A stretch of DNA of 64,000 bases. It comes from Petrolisthes cinctipes (Eukaryota; Arthropoda; Malacostraca; Decapoda; Porcellanidae). The translations under genes were made by a program, and so were the position numbers. The DNA is taken from assembly GCA_033782935.1 (NCBI GenBank), contig JAWQEG010000004.1, positions 1,922,001 through 1,986,000 of the forward strand, in the 5' to 3' direction. This document shows, in pieces, positions 14,401 to 26,886 of the stretch (its first letter is position 1; each line of letters begins with the position of its first letter). The notes under the pieces are model-generated. The model saw nothing but the letters and a program-made list of their open reading frames with translations. It did not search any database and had not been told where the DNA came from.

Positions 14401-17400
14401 AAGACATGCTAAAAATCGATATTTTAAGTGTCCAAAGTCGATATATGCATGCATCATCTGTACCCATTTATATCTCAAATTCAGGCTCAAAACACCCGAA
14501 ATTTCAATATTTTGGGGTCCCAGAAGTGATCTGTACATGCCTACTTAGTGCTAGAATATTTTCAAAATATAGGCTAAAAACATGCTATAAATCGATATTT
14601 TAGGTCCCCAAAGTCGATATCTCAAATTCAGGCCCAAAACAACCGAAAATTCGATATTTTTGGGTCCCAGAAGCGATTTGTACATGCCTACTCAGTGCTA
14701 GAATTTTTTCAAATTATAGGCTCAAAACATGCTAAAAAACGATATTTTAAGTATCCAATGTCGATATGTGCATGCATCATCTGTACCCGTTTATATCTCA
14801 AATTCAACCTCAAAACACCCGAAAATTCGATATTTTGGGGTCCCAGAATCAATCTGTACATGCCTACTCAGATGCAGGCCCAAAACATGCTGAAAATCGA
14901 TATTTTAGGTGCCCAAAGTCAACATGTGTATACATCTTCTGCACTCGTTTATATCTCAAATTCAACCTCAAAACACCCGAAAATTTGATAATTTTGGGTC
15001 CCAGAAGCGATCTGTACATGTCTAGTCAGTGTTAGAATATTTTCAAAATATAGGCTCAAAACATGCTAAAAATCGATATTTTAAGTGTCCAAAGTGGATA
15101 TGTGCATGCATCTTCTGTACCCGTTTATATCTCAAATTCAGGCTCAAAACACCCGAAAATGCGATATTTTTGGGTCCCAGAAGCGATCTGTACATGCCTA
15201 CTCCTAGTTAGAGTATTTTCAAAATACAGGCCCAAAACATGCTGAAAATCGATATTTTAGGTGCCCAAAGTCAATATGTGGATGCATCTTCTGTACCCGT
15301 TTATATCTCAAATTCAGGTCCAAAACACCCAAAAACTCGATATATTGGGGTTCCAGAAGCGATCTGTACATGCCTACTCAGTGCTAGAATGTTTTCAAAA
15401 TACAGGCCCAAAACGTGCTGAAAATCGATATTTTAAGTGTCCAAAGTCGATATGTGCATGCATCTTCTGTACCCGTTTATATCTCAAATTCAGGCTCAAA
15501 ACACCCGAAAATTCGGTATTTTTGGGTCCCAGAAGCGATCTGTAAATCCCTACTCCTAGTTAGAATGTTTTCAAGATACAGACCCAAAATATGCTCAAAA
15601 TCGATATTTTAGGTGCCCAAAAGTCGATATGTGCATGCATCTTCTGTACCCGTTAATATCTCAAGTTCAGGCTCAAAACACCCGAAAAAGCGATATTTTG
15701 GGGTCTCGGAAGCGATCTGTACATGCCTACTCAGTGCTTGAATATTTTCAAAATATAGGCCTAAAACATGCTAAAAATCGATATTTTAGGTCCCCAAAGT
15801 CGATATCTCAAATTCAGGCCCAAAACAACCGAAAATTCGATATTTTGGGGTCCAGAAGCGAACTGTACATGCCTACTCAGTGTTAGAGTATTTACAAAAT
15901 ACAGGCTCAAAAAATACTGAAAATCGAAAATTTAGGTACCCAAATTGAACATGTGTATGCATCTTCTGCACTCGTTTATATCTCAAATTCAACCTCAAAA
16001 CACCCGAAAATTCAATAATTTTGGGTCCCAGAAGCGATCTGTACATGTCTACTCAGTGCTAGAATGTTTTCAAAATATAGGCTCAAAACATGCAAAAAAT
16101 CGATATTTTAAGTATCCAAAGTCGATATGTGCATGCATCTTCTGTACCCGTTTATATCTCAAATTCAGGCTCAAAACACCCGAAAATTCGATATTTTTGG
16201 GTCCCAGAAGCGATCTGTACATCCCTACTCCTAGTTAGAATGTTTTCAAGATACAGACCCAAAACATGCTCAAAATCGATATTTTAGGTGCCCAAAAGTC
16301 GATATGTGCATTCATCTTCTGTACCCGTTTATATCTCAAATTCTGGCTCAAAACACCCGAAAATTCGATATTTTGGGGTCCCAGAAGCGATCTGTACATG
16401 CCTACGCAGTGCTAGAATGTTTTCAAAATACAGGCCCAAAACGTGCTGAAAATCGATATTTTAAGTGTCCAAAGTCGATATGTGCATTCATCTTCTGTAC
16501 CCGTTTATATCTCAAATTCAGGCTCAAAATACCCGAAAATTCGGTATTTTTGGGTCACAGAAGAGATCTGTACATCCCTACTCCTAGTAAGAATATTTTC
16601 AAGATTCAGACCCAAAACATGCTCAAAATCGATATTTTAGGTGCCCAAAATTCGATATGTGCATGCATCTTCTGAACCCGTTAATATCTCAAATTCAGGC
16701 TCAAAACACCCGAAAATTCGATATTTTAGGGTCCCGGAAGCGATCTGTACATGCCTACTCAGTGCTAGAATATTTTCAAAATATAGACCCAAAACATGCT
16801 AAAAATCGATATTTTAGGTGCCCAAAGTCGATATCTCAAATTCAGGCCAAAAACACCCAAAAATTCGATATTTTGGCGTCCCAGAAGCGATCTGTACATC
16901 CCTACTCCTAGTAAGAATATTTTCAAGATTCAGACCCAAAACATGCTCAAAATCGATATTTTAGGTGCCCAAAATTCGATATGTGCATGCATCTTCTGTA
17001 CCCGTTAATATCTCAGATTCAGGCTCAAAACACCCGAAAATTCGATATTTTAGGGTCCCGGAAGCGATCTGTACATGCATACTCAGTGCTAGAATATTTT
17101 CAAAATATAGACCCAAAACATGCTAAAAATCGATATTTTAGGTGCCCAAAGTCGATATCTCAAATTCAGGCCAAAAACACCCAAAAATTCGATATTTTGG
17201 GGTCCCAGAAGCGATCTGTACATGCCTACTCCGTGTTAGAGTATTTTCAATATACAGGCCCAAAACATACTGAAAATCGATCTTTTTGGTGCCTAAAAGT
17301 CGATATGTGGATGCATCTTCTGTACCCGTTTATATCTCAAATTCAGGCTCAAAACACCCGAAAATTCGATATTTTGGGGTCCCAGAATCAATCTGTACAT

Positions 17401-19599
17401 GCCTACTCAGTGCTAGAATGTTTTCAAAATATAGGCCCAAAACATGCTAAAAAATGATATTTTAGGTACCCAAAGTCGATATCTCAAATTCAGGTCTAAA
17501 ACACCCAAAAACTCGATATTTTGGTGTCCCAGAAGCGATCTGTACTTGCTTACTTCGTGTTAGAGAATTTTAAAAATACTGGCCCAAAACAAGCTGAAAA
17601 TCGATATTTTAGGTGACCAAAGTCAACATGTGTATGCATCTTCTGCACCCGTTTATATCCCAAATTCAACCTCAAAACACCCGAAAATTGAATATTTTTG
17701 GGTCCCAGAAGCGATCTGTACATGCCTACTCAGTGCTAGAATATTTTCAAAATATAGGCTCAAAACATGAAAAAAATCGATATTTTAAGTGTCCAAAGTC
17801 GATATGTGCATGCATCATTTGTACCCGTAAATATCTCAAATTCAGGCTCAAAACACCCGAAATTTCGATATTTTGGGGTCCCGGAAGTGATCTGTACATG
17901 CCTACTTAGTGCTAGAATATTTTCAAAATAAAGGCCCAAAACATGATAAAAATCGATATTTTAGGTCCCCAAAATCGATATCTCAAATTCAGGCCCAAAA
18001 CACCCGAAAATTCGATATTTTGGGGTCCCAGAAGCGAACTGTACATGCCTACTCAGTGTTAGAGTATTTACAAAATACAGGCTCAAAACATACTGAAAAT
18101 CGATCTTTTAGGTGCCCAAAAGTCGATATGTAAATGCATCTTCTGTACCCGTTTATATCCCAAATTTAACCTCAAAACACCCGAAAATTTATATTTTTGG
18201 GTCCCAGAAGCGATCTGTAGATGCCTACTCAGTGCTAGAATTTTTTCAAAATATAGGCTCAAAACATGGTAATAATCGATATTTTAAGTGTCCAAAGTCG
18301 ATATGTGCATGCATCATTTGTACCCGTTTATATCTCAAATTCAGGCACAAAACACCCGAAAATGCGATATTTTTGGGTCCCAGAAGCGATCTGTACATGC
18401 CTACTCCTAGTTACAGTATTTTCAATATACAGGCCCAAAACATGCTGAAAATCGATATTTTAGGTGCCCAAAGTCAATATGTGGATGCATCTTCTGTACC
18501 CGTTTATATCTCAAATTCAGGTCCAAAACACCCCAAAACTCGATATTTTGTTGTTCCAGAAGCGATCTATACATGCCTACTCAGTGCTAGAATGTTTTCA
18601 AAATACAGGCCCAAAACGTGCTGAAAATCGATATTTTAAGTGTCCAAAGTCGATATGTGCATGCATCTTCTGTACCCGTTTATATCTCAAATTCAGGCTC
18701 AAAACACCCGTAAATTCGGTACTTTTGGGTCCCAGAAGCGATCTGTAAATCTGTACTCCTAGTTAGAATGTTTTCAAGATACAGACCCAAAACATGCTCA
18801 AAATCGATATTTTAGGTGCCCAAAAGTCGATATGTGCATGCATCTTCTGTACCCGTTAATATCTCAAGTTCAGGCTCAAAAACACCCGAAAATTCGATAT
18901 TTTGGGGTCTCGGAAGCGATCTGTACATGCCTACTCAGTGCTAGAATATTTTCAAAATATAGGCCCAAAACATGCTAAAAATCGATATTTTAGGTCCCCA
19001 AAGTCGATATCTCAAATTCAGGCCCAAAATAACCGAAAATTCGATATTTTGGGGTCCCAGAAGCGAACTGTACATGCCTACTCAGTGTTAGAGTATTTAC
19101 AAAATACAGGCTCAAAAAATACTGAAAATCGATCTTTTAGGTGCCCAAATGTCAATATGTAAATGCATCTTCTGTACCCGTTTATATCTCAAATTCAGGT
19201 TCAAAACACCCGAAAATTCGATATTTTGGGGTCCCAGAAGCGATCTGTACATGCCTACTCAGATGCAGGCCCAAAACATGCTAAAAATCGATAATTTAGG
19301 TACCCAAATTGAACATGTGTATGCATCTTCTGCACTCGTTTATATCTCAAATTCAACCTCAAAACACCCGAAAATTCAATAATTTTGGGTCCCAGAAGCG
19401 ATCTGTACATGTCTAGTCAGTGCTAAAATGTTTTCAAAATATAGGCTCAAAACATGCTAAAAATCGATATTTTAAGTGTCCAAAGTCGATATGTGCAGGG
19501 CATCTTCTGTACCCGTTTATATCTCAAATTCAGGCTCAAAACACCCGAAAATTCGATATTTTTGGGTCCCAGAAGCGATCTGTACATCCCTACTCCTAG

Positions 19600-20480
19600 T
19601 TAGAATGTTTTAAAGATACAGACCCAAAACATGCTTAAAATCGATATTTTAGGTGCCCAAAAGTCGATATGTGCATTCATCTTCTGTACCCGTTTATATC
19701 TCAAATTCAGGCTCAAAACACCCGAAAATTCGATATTTTGGGGTCCCAGAAGCGATCTGTTCATGCCTACTCAGTGCTAGAATATTTTCAAAATATAGGC
19801 CCAAAACATGCTAAAAATCGATATTCTAGGTCCCCAAAGTCGATATTTCAAATTCAGGCCCAAAACACCCGAAAATTCGATATTTTGGAGTCCCAGAAGC
19901 GAACTGTACATGCCTACTCCGTGTTAGAGTATTTTCAAAATACAGGCCCAAAACATACAGAAAATCGATCTTTTAGGTGCCCAAAAGTCGATATGTGCAT
20001 GCATCTTCTGTACCCGTTTATATCTCAAATTCAGGCTCAAAAAACCCGAAAATTCGATATTTTGGGGTCCAAGAATCGATCTGTACATGCCTACTTAGAT
20101 GCAGGCCCAAAACATGCTGAAAATCGATATTTTAGGTGCCCAAAGTCAACATGTGTATGCATCTTCTGCACTCGTTTATATCTTAAATTCAACCTCAAAA
20201 CACCCGAAAATTTGATAATTTTGGGTCCCAGAAGCGATCTGTACATGTATAGTCAGTGTTAGAATGTTTTCAAAATATAGGCTCAAAACATGCTAAAAAT
20301 CGATATTTTAAGGGTCCAAAGTCGAAATGTGCATGCATCTTCTGTACCCTTTTATATCTCAAATTCAGGCTCAAAACACCCGAAAATGCGATATTTTTGG
20401 GTCCCAGAAGCGATCTGTACATGCCTACTCCTAGTTAGAGTATTTTCAAAATACAGGTCCAAAACATGCTGAAAATCGAT
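19600..20480. repeat. Long-range satellite duplication, copy 1 (partner 23940-24815)
   Basis: Matches the block near 23940-24815 at an offset of 4,335 bp, including the GCACTCG-type D monomer and the AAAGTCGAAATGTGC variant (20331/24655). A neighbouring block (16440-17000 against 20640-21200) repeats at 4,199 bp, so the middle of the array has a higher-order period of about 4.2-4.3 kb that is less regular than on the left. Confidence 0.7.
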
Positions 20481-23400
20481 ATTTTAGGTGCCCAAAGTCA
20501 ATATGTTGATGCATCTTCTGTACCCGTTTATATCTCAAATTCAGGTCCAAAACACCCAAAAACTCGATATTTTGGGGTACCAGAAGCGATCTTTACATGA
20601 CTACGCAGTGCTAGAATGTTTTCAAAATACAGGCCCAAAACGTGCTGAAAATCGATATTTTAAGTGTCCAAAGTCGATATGTGCATTCATCATCTGTACC
20701 CGTTTATATCTCAAATTCAGGCTCAAAACACCCGAAAATTCGGTATTTTTGGGTCCCAGAAGAGATCTGTACATCCCTACTCCTAGTAAGAATATTTTCA
20801 AGATTCAGACCCAAAACATGCTCAAAATCGATATTTTAGATGCCCAAAATTCGATATGTGCATGCATCATCTGTACCCGTTAATATCTCAAATTCAGGCT
20901 CAAAACACCCGAAAATTCGATATTTTAGGGTCCCGGAAGCGATCTGTACATGCCTACTCAGTGCTAGAATATTTTCAAAATATGGACCCAAAACATGCTA
21001 AAAATCGATATTTTAGGTGCCCAAAGTCGATATCTCAAATTCAGGCCAAAAACACCCAAAAATTCGATATTTTGGGGTCCTAGAAGCGATCTGTACATGA
21101 TTACTCCGTGTTAGAGTATTTTCAATATACAGTCCCAAAACATACTGAAAATCGATCTTTTAGGTGCCTAAAAGTCGATATGTGGATGCATCTTCTGTAC
21201 CCGTTTATATCTCAAATTCAGGCTCAAAATACCCGAAAATTCGGTATTTTTGGGTCCCAGAAGAGATCTGTACATCCCTACTCCTAGTAAGAATATTTTC
21301 AAGATTCAGCCCCAAAACATGCTCAAAATCGATATTTTAGGTGCCCAAAATTCGATATGTGCATGCATCTTCTGTACCCGTTAATATCTCAAATTCAGGC
21401 TCAAAACACCCGAAAATTCGATATTTTAGGGTCCCGGAAGCGATCTGTACATGCCTACTCAGTGCTAGAATATTTTCAAAATATAGACCCAAAACATGCT
21501 AAAAATCGATATTTTAGGTGCCCAAAGTCGATATCTCAAATTCTGGCCAAAAACACCCAAAAATTCGATATTTTGGGGTCCCAGAAGCGATCTGTACATG
21601 ATTACTCCGTGTTAGAGTATTTTCAATATACAGTCCCAAAACATACTGAAAATCGATCTTTTAGGTGCCTAAAAGTCGATATGTGGTTGCATCTTCTGTA
21701 CCCGTTTATATCTCAAATTCAGGCTCAAAACACCCGAAAATTCGATATTTTGGGGTCCCAGAAGCGATCTGTACATGCCTACACCTAGTTAAAGTATTTT
21801 CAAAATACAGGCCCAAAACATGCTAAAAATCGATATTTTAGGTGCCCAAAGTCAATATGTGCATGCATCTTCAGTACCTGTTTATATCTCAAATTCAGGC
21901 TCAAAACACCCGTAAATTCGATATTTTGGGACCCCAGAAGCAATCTGTACATGCCTACTCAATGCTAAAATGTTTTCAAAATATAGGCCCAAAACATGCT
22001 AAAAATCGATATTTTAGGTGCCCAAAGTCGATATCTCAAATTCAGGCCAAAAACACCCAAAAATTCGATATTTTGGCGTCCCAGAAGCAATCTGTACATC
22101 CCTACTCCTAGTAATAATATTTTCAAGATTCAGACCCAAAACATGCTCAAAATCGATATTTTAGGTGCCCAAAATTCGATATGTGCATGCATCTTCTGTA
22201 CACGTTAATATCTCAAATTCAGGCTCAAAACACCCGAAAATTCGATATTTTAGGGTCCCGGAAGCGATCTGTACATGCCTACTCAGTGCTAGAATATTTT
22301 CAAAATATAGACCCAAAACATGCTAAAAATAGATATTTTAGGTGCCCAAAGTCGATATCTCAAATTCAGGCCAAAAACACCCAAAAATTCTATATTTTGG
22401 GGTCCCAGAAGCGATCTGTACATGCCTACTCCGTGTTAGAGTATTTTCAATATACAGGCCCAAAACATACTGAAAATCGATCTTTTTGGTGCCTAAAAGT
22501 CGATATGTGGATGCATCTTCTGTACCCGTTTATATCTCAAATTCAGGCTCAAAACACCCGAAAATTCGATATTTTGGGGTCCCAGAAGCGATCTGTACAT
22601 GCCTACACCTAGTTAAAGTATTTTCAAAATACAGGCCCAAAACATGCTAAAAATCGATATTTTAGGTGCTTAAAGTCAATATGTGCATTCATCTTCAGTA
22701 CCTGTTTATATCTCAAATTCAGGCTCAAAACACCCGAAAATTCGATATTTTGGGGTCCCAGAAGCAATCTGTACATGCCTACTCAGTGCTAGAATGTTTT
22801 CAAAATATAGGCCCAAAACATGCTAAAAATCGATATTTTAGGTACCCAAAGTCGATATCTCAAATTCAGGTCTAAAACACCCAAAAACTCGATATTTTGG
22901 TGTCCCAGAAGCGATCTGTACTTGCTTACTTCGTGTTAGAGAATTTTAAAAATACTGTCCCAAAACAAGCTGAAAATCGATATTTTAGGTGACCAAAGTC
23001 AACATGTGTATGCATCTTCTGCACCCGTTTATATCCCAAATTCAACCACAAAACTCCCGAAAATTGAATTTTTTTAGGTCCCAGAAGCGATCTGTACATG
23101 CCTACTCAGTGCTAGAATTTTTTCAAAATATAGGCTCAAAACATGAAAAAAATCGATATTTTAAGTGTCCAAAGTCGATATGTGCATGCATCATTTGTAC
23201 CCGTAAATATCTCAAATTCAGGCTCAAAACACCCGAAATTTCGATATTTTGGGGTCCCGGAAGTGATCTGTACATGCCTACTTAGTGCTAGAATATTTTC
23301 AAAATATAGGCCCAAAACATGCTAAAAATCGATATTTTAGGTCCCCAAATTCGATATCTCAAATTCAGGCCCAAAACACCCGAAAATTCGATATTTTGGG

Positions 23401-23619
23401 GTCCCAGAAGCGAACTGTACATGACTACTCAGTTTTAGAGTATTTACAAAATACAGGCTCAAAACATACTGAAAATCGATCTTTTAGGTGCCCAAAAGTC
23501 GATATGTAAATGCATCTTCTGTACCCGTTTATATCCCAAATTTAACCTCAAAACACCCGAAAATTCGATATTTTTGGGTCCCAGAAGCGATCTGTAGATG
23601 CCTACTCAGTGCTAGAATT

Positions 23620-24777
23620 TTTTCAAAATATAGGCTCAAAACATGGTAATAATCGATATTTTAAGTGTCCAAAGTCGATATGTGCATGCATCATCTGTAC
23701 CCGTTTATATCTCAAATTCTGGCTCAAAACACACGAAAATTCGATATTTTGGGGTCCCAGAAGTGATCTGTATATGCCTACTTAGTGCTAGAATATTTTC
23801 AAAATATAGGCCCAAAACATGCTAAAAATCGATATTTTAGGTGCCCAAAGTAGATATCTCAAATTCAGGTCTAAAACACCCAAAAATTCGATATTTTGGG
23901 GTCCCAGAAGCGATCTCTACATGTCTGCTCCGTGTTAGAGTATTTTCAATATACAGGCCCAAAACATACTGAAAATCGATATTTTAGGTGCCCAAAAGTC
24001 GATATGTGCATTCATCTTCTGTACCCGTTTATATCTCAAATTCAGGCTCAAAACACCCGAAAATTCGATATTTTGGGGTCCCAGAAGCGATCTGTACATT
24101 CCTACTCAGTGCTAGAATATTTTCAAAATATAGGCCCAAAACATGCTAAAAATCGATATTTTAGGTGCCCAAAGTCGATATTTCAAATTCAGGCCCAAAA
24201 TACCCGAAAATTCGATATTTTGGGGTCCCAGAAGCGAACTGTACATGCCTACTCCGTGTTAGAGTATTTTCAAAATACAGGCCCAAAACATACAGAAAAT
24301 CGATCTTTTAGGTGCCCAAAAGTCGCTATGTGCATGCATCTTCTGTACCCGTTTATATCTCAAATTCAGGCTCAAAAAACCCGAAAATTCGACATTTTGG
24401 GGTCCCAGAATCGATCTGTACATGCCTACTCAAATGCAGGCCCAAAACATGCTGAAAATCGATATTTTAGGTGCCCAAAGTCAACATGTGTATGCATCTT
24501 CTGCACTCGTTTATATCTGAAATTCAACCTCAAAACACTCGAAAATTTGATAATTTTGGGTCCCAGAAGCGATCTGTACATGTCTAGTCAGTGTTAGAAT
24601 GTTTTCAAAATATAGTCTCAAAACATGCTAAAAATCGATATTTTAAGTGTCCAAAGTCGAAATGTGCATGCATCTTCTGTACCCTTTTATATCTCAAATT
24701 CAGGCTCAAAACACCCGAAAATGCGATATTTTTGGGTCCCAGAAGCGATCTGTACATGCCTACTCCTAGTTAGAGTA
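23620..24777. repeat. 1,158-bp satellite module, intact copy with the uninterrupted target site
   Basis: This module repeats at an offset of 1,158 bp from 24778, where the retrotransposon interrupts the second copy. The ATGGTAATAATCG variant is shared at 23642/24800. The GGGG at 24222-24225 is the uninterrupted counterpart of the insertion site: the bases before it match those before 25380, and those after it match those from 33890, including the rare AAAGTCGCTATGTGC at 24320 and 33983. Confidence 0.85.
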
Positions 24778-25379
24778 TTTTCAAAATATAGGCTCAAAAC
24801 ATGGTAATAATCGATATTTTAAGTGTCCAAAGTCGATATGTGCATGCATCATCTGTACCCGTTTATATCTCAAATTCTGGCTCAAAACACACGAAAATTC
24901 GATATTTTGGGGTCCCAGAAGTGATCTGTATATGCCTACTTAGTGCTAGAATATTTTCAAAATATAGGCCCAAAACATGCTAAAAATCGATATTTTAGGT
25001 GCCCAAAGTAGATATCTCAAATTCAGGTCTAAAACACCCAAAAATTCGATATTTTGGGGTCCCAGAAGCGATCTCTACATGTCTGCTCCGTGTTAGAGTA
25101 TTTTCAATATACAGGCCCAAAACATACTGAAAATCGATATTTTAGGTGCCCAAAAGTCGATATGTGCATTCATCTTCTGTACCCGTTTATATCTCAAATT
25201 CAGGCTCAAAACACCCGAAAATTCGATATTTTGGGGTCCCAGAAGCGATCTGTACATGCCTACTCAGTGCTAGAATATTTTCAAAATATAGGCCCAAAAC
25301 ATGCTAAAAATCGATATTTTAGGTGCCCAAAGTCGATATTTCAAATTCAGGCCCAAAACACCCGAAAATTCGATATTTT

Positions 25380-25383
25380 GGGG
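25380..25383. other. Target-site duplication, 5' copy (GGGG)
   Basis: GGGG lies immediately before the TG that opens the 5' LTR and again right after the CA that closes the 3' LTR (33886-33889). The intact satellite has this GGGG once, in the common GATATTTTGGGGTCCCAG context, which fits a 4-bp staggered cut. Confidence 0.85.
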
Positions 25384-25685
25384 TGTACAGTACTGTATAA
25401 GAGGGTGTCACACACCGCTTCCCCACTTGAAGCAACAGAATCCAGATGGCCTTCTTACAACAACAGACCCAAGAAGGTAACCATTTTACCCTCCAATTTC
25501 TCACTTGTCATCCCTAAACTCGAGAGAGAGAGAGGGAGAGAAAGGGAGAGAGAGAGAGAGGGAGAGAAAGTAGAAAGAGAGAGAGAGAAGAATTGGGTGG
25601 AGCTTAGACCAAACTCCACCCCTTTTCAAGAAGATAATAAGAATAATAATATCTGAATAGACTTGGCATCTTCCAAAACAGAATG

Positions 25686-25692
25686 TATATAA
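25686..25692 (+). promoter_or_regulatory. Candidate TATA box of the LTR promoter
   Basis: TATATAA lies about 300 bp into the 5' LTR and about 135 bp upstream of the AATAAA signal, a normal U3 layout. The same motif is at 33569-33575 in the 3' LTR. Transcription from it is inferred only. Confidence 0.5.
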
Positions 25693-25826
25693 GCAGTGAA
25701 GTTGAACTAATATGTAGGATTTCCTAAACTGACTCCCAGGGCTATAACCTGTCTCCATAAGAGAGAGACACAGGCATATAAGACAAGGCATTAAATATAA
25801 CTCCTGTATAGAGATAAGTATGTATA

Positions 25827-25832
25827 AATAAA
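25827..25832 (+). promoter_or_regulatory. Candidate polyadenylation signal of the LTR (AATAAA)
   Basis: AATAAA downstream of the TATA box in the 5' LTR. The working copy would be the one in the 3' LTR at 33710-33715. Confidence 0.5.
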
Positions 25833-26005
25833 TTAAGCCTAAAGAAACTTGTGCAGTCACTTTACCTAAGAACACCACTACGCCGAGCTCGCTACCTAAT
25901 ACCACAACAACCACAACAACAACAACAACTACTACGACTACACTTCGGACTAAGGTACTGTATCAGATCCTGAACGAGTTAAAGCCTTAGAGGACTGGTA
26001 CATTT

Positions 26006-26019
26006 TGGTGGCAGCGGTG
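26006..26019 (+). other. Primer-binding site, tRNA-Leu type
   Basis: TGGTGGCAGCGGTG starts three bases after the LTR end. It is the complement of CACCGCTGCCACCA, which is the 3' end of animal tRNA-Leu(UAG) with its CCA, as I remember that tRNA. The match is 14 bases, then breaks. Position directly after the LTR and the opening TGG are as expected for minus-strand priming. Confidence 0.75.
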
Positions 26020-26101
26020 TTTTGCAACAGAGCAAGTTGCAAGGTAAAGACTTCACGGGAGTACAGTGACTAACATAGTTCAAGGACAAGTTGAAGGAAT
26101 C

Positions 26102-26123
26102 TGCTTGTAAATTCTCTCAAGTA
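26102..26123 (+). promoter_or_regulatory. Leader stem-loop 1 (loop TAAATTCTCT)
   Basis: CTTG at 26104-26107 pairs with CAAG at 26118-26121 around the ten-base loop TAAATTCTCT. The stem can be extended by a G-U and a U-A pair to six pairs. It is the weakest of the three stems. Confidence 0.5.
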
Positions 26124-26283
26124 ATTTCTTCAGTGGGTAATCTTACGACCTCTAACGAGGGGGATAAACCACAAATTCTTCACCTACAAGAAACACCTGC
26201 TTCAACATAACTGCAACTGACCTACAGAGAACCTCATCTACTTCACTACAAACAATCATCACTTCATCACTACGGCGATCCTG

Positions 26284-26303
26284 TTACGTAAATTCTTTCG
26301 TAA
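26284..26303 (+). promoter_or_regulatory. Leader stem-loop 2 (loop TAAATTCTTT)
   Basis: TTACG at 26284-26288 pairs perfectly with CGTAA at 26299-26303. The loop TAAATTCTTT differs from the other two by one base, while the stem sequence is different. Confidence 0.55.
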
Positions 26304-26346
26304 GGACAACGCCATCACTCCATCACCTCCACGCTGACGCCGCCTC

Positions 26347-26372
26347 CTTATACGTAAATTCTCTCGTATAAG
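26347..26372 (+). promoter_or_regulatory. Leader stem-loop 3 (loop TAAATTCTCT)
   Basis: CTTATACG at 26347-26354 pairs perfectly over eight bases with CGTATAAG at 26365-26372, closing the loop TAAATTCTCT. It shares its loop with stem-loop 1 exactly, and its stem is unlike that of stem-loop 1. Confidence 0.6.
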
Positions 26373-26886
26373 ACAAGTCAACGTTCATAATCTTCACTCC
26401 AATTACGACTGTTAGTGTGTTAGTGTGCGAGCTAACTAATCATCGCTTCGTCACTTCACGGTCGTCGCCCCTTCACCACATCGTCGCCTCGTCAGGCAAC
26501 GCCCCAACAAAACTTCCACTCGTCATCATCGTCGTTGCAACTACAGTCAACTAAAGTAGGTACACATTACATGTTACATTACATTATTTTTCACTTGTCC
26601 ACGAACATGTTAGAAAATAGGTTCCTCACTAACAGCCCAGACAACAGAAAACAAGTGCCAAATTAAAACAAAAGTAAAGATATAATCCCCCATTAATCCA
26701 AAGGTATCATAACTAACTTCGAATATCCCTGATAATGATTCATTAGCCTCCAAGCTAGATTCCTCTACCTCCCTAAGTTTCGTTTGTGGTTCCAACACAT
26801 TCGAGTACATTCCTTTGTTTCTCCAAACCTTACCCCCATTAAAGTCTCCATCTGGTATACTATATTAACCTGTATTTTCTCCAAAA

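Larger units (their letters stand above)
1..25383. repeat. Satellite DNA array, left part (L, S and D monomers)
   Basis: Continuous tandem satellite with no other DNA visible. Successive CAGAAG landmarks in the first 2 kb fall at 161, 307, 484, 660, 835, 982, 1159, 1307, 1484 and 1631, giving steps of about 176 (L) or 147 (S). Each L monomer carries ATCGATAT and TGCATGCA in half A and TGTACA in half B. S lacks 29 bp of half A. D lacks about 18 bp of half B. Monomers next to each other differ at many sites, but blocks several kb apart are almost identical, so the array is organised in higher-order repeats. L is not a multiple of three and S is, so open frames appear and vanish with monomer order; I see no sign of coding. 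I do not recognise the satellite family. Confidence 0.97.
25384..26002 (+). repeat. 5' LTR
   Basis: 619 bp, TGTACAG...GGTACA. It is identical by eye to 33267-33885 at a constant offset of 7,883. The first bases hold the palindrome TACAGTACTGTA. A GA-rich tract lies at about 25520-25590 and a CAA/ACT-rich tract at about 25899-25941. A TATA box and an AATAAA signal are in the order expected for U3-R-U5. A long antisense open frame across the LTR follows the GA tract and is not taken as a gene. Confidence 0.95.
26020..26886 (+). other. Retrotransposon leader (untranslated, no gene seen)
   Basis: About 870 bp between the primer site and the gag start, with no convincing coding frame. The first half contains three stem-loops that share a loop sequence (annotated separately). 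The middle, about 26200-26560, is rich in CATCA, CTTCA and CGTCG runs. Near 26568 there is a short ACATTACATGTTACATTACATT repeat-like stretch. An opposite-strand open frame at 26610-26810 resembles nothing I know. Confidence 0.6.

Noticed and set aside
23896..24597. Long open frames in the satellite, for example 233 codons here and 215 codons at 742-1389
   Set aside because: They only read through repeat units, recur in all frames with the same motifs, and change with L/S order. No start context, domain or codon pattern suggests a gene.
25384..25400. A 5-bp target duplication GGGGT with LTRs starting GTACAG
   Set aside because: The T is present at the start of both LTRs, so the standard TG...CA ends with a 4-bp GGGG duplication fit better.
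25501..25914. Antisense 137-codon frame in the LTR, repeated at 33384-33797
   Set aside because: It is an antisense reading of the GA-rich and CAA-rich LTR tracts and is duplicated simply because both LTRs are identical.
26610..26810. Opposite-strand open frame in the leader, and others at 27389, 30000, 30466, 30958, 31573 and 32206
   Set aside because: Short, motif-free and antisense to clear retroelement remnants or leader sequence.
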